A DNA stretch of 54,438 nt from an uncultured Odoribacter sp. (GTDB lineage: Bacteria; Bacteroidota; Bacteroidia; Bacteroidales; Marinifilaceae). The translations under genes and the position numbers were made by a program. The stretch spans positions 1-54,438 of the forward strand of contig UQTM01000017.1 in assembly GCA_900544025.1 (NCBI GenBank), given 5' to 3'. How positions within the stretch are numbered: position 1 is the stretch's first letter; the number at the start of each line of letters is the position of its first letter. This document shows positions 53,028 through 54,438 of this stretch, one piece after another. Below the pieces are notes generated by a model. It did not search any database and was not told the origin of the DNA. It saw only the letters and a program-made list of their open reading frames with translations.

Positions 53028-53303
53028 TTAGAAATTGAATTTCTCCAGTTTCATTTCAGCTAATTGCTGGGTTTTTCCTACCAGGGTGATAAAATGTTCT
53101 GTCTTTTCGTGTGCTGCCAGAACGGTTTCGTTTTCCCAGGTTTCACAAATCATCAAAACGGTGGAATCCTGAGTGTTCTCGAATGCCCCGTAAGCGATGC
53201 AACCTTTTTCCCGGCGTGATTTTTCAGCCAATTCATTGATCGTAGCCAAAACTTCAGCCCGTTTTTCAGGGCTTACTTTAATAAATACATTTAAACGAAT
53301 CAT
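53028..53303 (-). CDS. Antibiotic biosynthesis monooxygenase (ABM) family protein
   Basis: This 91-residue protein is a dimeric alpha+beta barrel of the ABM/YgiN type: NVFIKVSPEKRAEVLATINE, KGCIAYGAFENTQDSTVLMI and CETWENETVLAAHEKTEHF (fragments). Members act as quinol monooxygenases or of unknown function. A perfect TATCTTTG -7 box is present upstream on the minus strand (53333-53340). The gene is monocistronic. Confidence 0.9.
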   Translation of the reverse strand: MIRLNVFIKVSPEKRAEVLATINELAEKSRREKGCIAYGAFENTQDSTVLMICETWENETVLAAHEKTEHFITLVGKTQQLAEMKLEKFNF

Positions 53304-53332
53304 GTTACTCTTGTTTTATAATTGAATAGAAG

Positions 53333-53340
53333 CAAAGATA
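53333..53340 (-). promoter_or_regulatory. -7 box of the ABM-family gene
   Basis: TATCTTTG on the minus strand matches TAnnTTTG, 30 bases before the start codon. The -33 element is not recognisable. Confidence 0.45.
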
Positions 53341-53540
53341 ATGTAATCCCTATAAAAACAGAAGTCGTAGCTGTGTTATTCCGGAGTCTTTTTTCTTATG
53401 GCGAAATTTAAAAAATTCAGACTAAAAAACGGTTTTTCCGATCTTTTTGCTTTTAATCTTTTACATCTTATATTTAATCATTATTTTTGGAATCGTTTGA
53501 AATAATAGTGTATCTAAATATAAATTTTATATAAACTCTT

Positions 53541-54438
53541 ATGGATCAGGAATCGACAAAGAACAATTCATTACCCGAAAATGCGTATCGGGAGCTTGCC
53601 CCGGGTGAGGAGTATAAACCCATTATGCCTGCAAATTCAAAACCGAAGGAAGTCACTTTATATTCTGTGGTGTTCGGGATCATTATGGCTGTTATCTTTT
53701 CGGCCGCAGCCGCTTATTTAGGGCTGAAGGTGGGACAGGTGTTCGAAGCCGCTATCCCTATCGCCATTATTGCCGTGGGAGTGGGAAATTTGCTCAAGCG
53801 CAATAATATGCTGGGGCAGAATGTGATTATTCAGTCGATCGGAGCCAGTTCGGGCGTAATCGTGGCGGGAGCTATTTTCACTCTTCCCGCCCTGTATATT
53901 TTAGGTTTGGATGCCGAATTTTATCAGATTTTCCTTTCTTCTCTGTTCGGCGGATTGCTGGGTATTTTGTTGTTAATCCCTTTCCGAAAATATTTTGTGA
54001 AAGAGATGCACGGGAAATATCCTTTTCCGGAAGCGACGGCGACTACCGAAGTGCTGGTTTCCGGGGAAAAGAAGGGGAATCAGGCGAAATTGCTTGCCGT
54101 GAGCGGTTTGATCGGCGGATTGTACGATTTTTTTATCAGTACGTTCGGTTGGTGGACGGAAAATATTTCCACCCGCATCATGGGCTGGGGAGAGATGCTG
54201 GCGGAGAAAACCAAACTGGTGTTTAAAGTGAATACCGGAGCTGCGGTGTTGGGGTTAGGGTATATCGTCGGTTTGAAATATGCTGCTATTATTTGTGCCG
54301 GATCGTTTGCCGTGTGGTTTGTGTTGATTCCTTTTATCAGTTACTTTGCGGAAGGGCAGACGGTTGCGGTGGGTGACGGGATTACGATGCTGTTGCGGGA
54401 TATGTCGCCGGCACAGATTTTCTTGAATTATGCCCGCC
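53541..54438 (+). CDS. OPT family oligopeptide transporter, partial (cut by window end)
   Basis: The reading frame runs open from ATG 53541 to the end of the window, giving the first 299 residues. MDQESTKNNSLPENAYREL leads to GIIMAVIFSAAAAYLGLKVG, and KYPFPEATATTEVLVSGE with FISYFAEGQ are conserved segments of the oligopeptide transporter (OPT) family. These are proton-coupled importers of peptides or metal chelates with about 12-16 membrane segments. A -7 box TATTTTTG lies at 53482-53489. The C-terminal half lies beyond the window. Confidence 0.9.
   Translation, partial: MDQESTKNNSLPENAYRELAPGEEYKPIMPANSKPKEVTLYSVVFGIIMAVIFSAAAAYLGLKVGQVFEAAIPIAIIAVGVGNLLKRNNMLGQNVIIQSIGASSGVIVAGAIFTLPALYILGLDAEFYQIFLSSLFGGLLGILLLIPFRKYFVKEMHGKYPFPEATATTEVLVSGEKKGNQAKLLAVSGLIGGLYDFFISTFGWWTENISTRIMGWGEMLAEKTKLVFKVNTGAAVLGLGYIVGLKYAAIICAGSFAVWFVLIPFISYFAEGQTVAVGDGITMLLRDMSPAQIFLNYAR

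Noticed and set aside
1..54438. CRISPR arrays, tRNA or rRNA genes, transposases, phage genes
   Set aside because: None were recognised on either strand by reading; no repeated spacer arrays, cloverleaf-like sequences or transposase motifs stood out.

Overview
The window is a Bacteroidota chromosome segment, most likely from the order Bacteroidales. Gene content resembles Odoribacteraceae, but that family-level guess is inference. The order-level call rests on several things seen here: many TAnnTTTG -7 boxes upstream of genes, serine-type sulfatases, a NifJ-type pyruvate:ferredoxin oxidoreductase, an NfnAB-like pair, a fused glycogen synthase/phosphorylase, and export substrates with the double-glycine leader typical of the 'GG-Bacteroidales' peptide family. 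No rRNA, tRNA, CRISPR array, insertion sequence or phage gene was recognised.

Layout. 1-3.3 kb: two translationally coupled secreted sulfatases ending at a strong terminator. 3.4-8.4 kb: an AAA_14-type ATPase preceded by a perfect palindrome over its promoter, then nifJ. 8.5-9.4 kb: an orphan receiver-only response regulator and an AT-rich gap. 9.4-24.4 kb: the most unusual part, an AT-rich one-strand cluster. It holds a LanC-like protein, a GT4 glycosyltransferase, a sulfotransferase, a GT14-like and a GT2/GT7-like glycosyltransferase, a C39-peptidase ABC exporter, a HlyD-type adaptor, two very large GG-leader substrates (the second frameshifted), a putative partner gene after each substrate, a leader relic, a thioredoxin-like protein and a small membrane protein. 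24.6-25.2 kb: a WbqC-family gene on the minus strand.

25.3-37.1 kb is a glycogen/alpha-glucan operon: branching enzyme, debranching enzyme, GT4 glycosyltransferase, GH57 amylase, and one 1414-residue protein joining a glycogen synthase to an alpha-glucan phosphorylase. 37.2-43.5 kb: a Crp/Fnr regulator preceded by a long hairpin, a MATE transporter, a SUI1/YciH protein, the NfnAB-like (sulfide dehydrogenase-like) pair and a pirin. 43.5-47.9 kb: a potABCD polyamine transport operon on the minus strand. 48-54.4 kb: nitroreductase, MFS transporter, MoxR ATPase, VWA protein, a small monooxygenase, and an OPT transporter cut by the window end.

How the 9.4-24.4 kb genes may work together (inference). 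The two substrates share a leader ending in LKGGC, a Cys/His-rich module with two CxxH...CxxC units, and a Gly/Ser linker, followed by unrelated C-terminal domains. The C39 exporter would cleave after GG during export with the HlyD adaptor. The glycosyltransferases and sulfotransferase could decorate the substrate, for instance on the Ser/Thr-containing linker. The genes after each substrate (one exported protein, one multi-pass membrane protein) are positioned like immunity or accessory genes. The resulting picture is a polymorphic, modular, possibly sulfo-glycosylated exported effector system.
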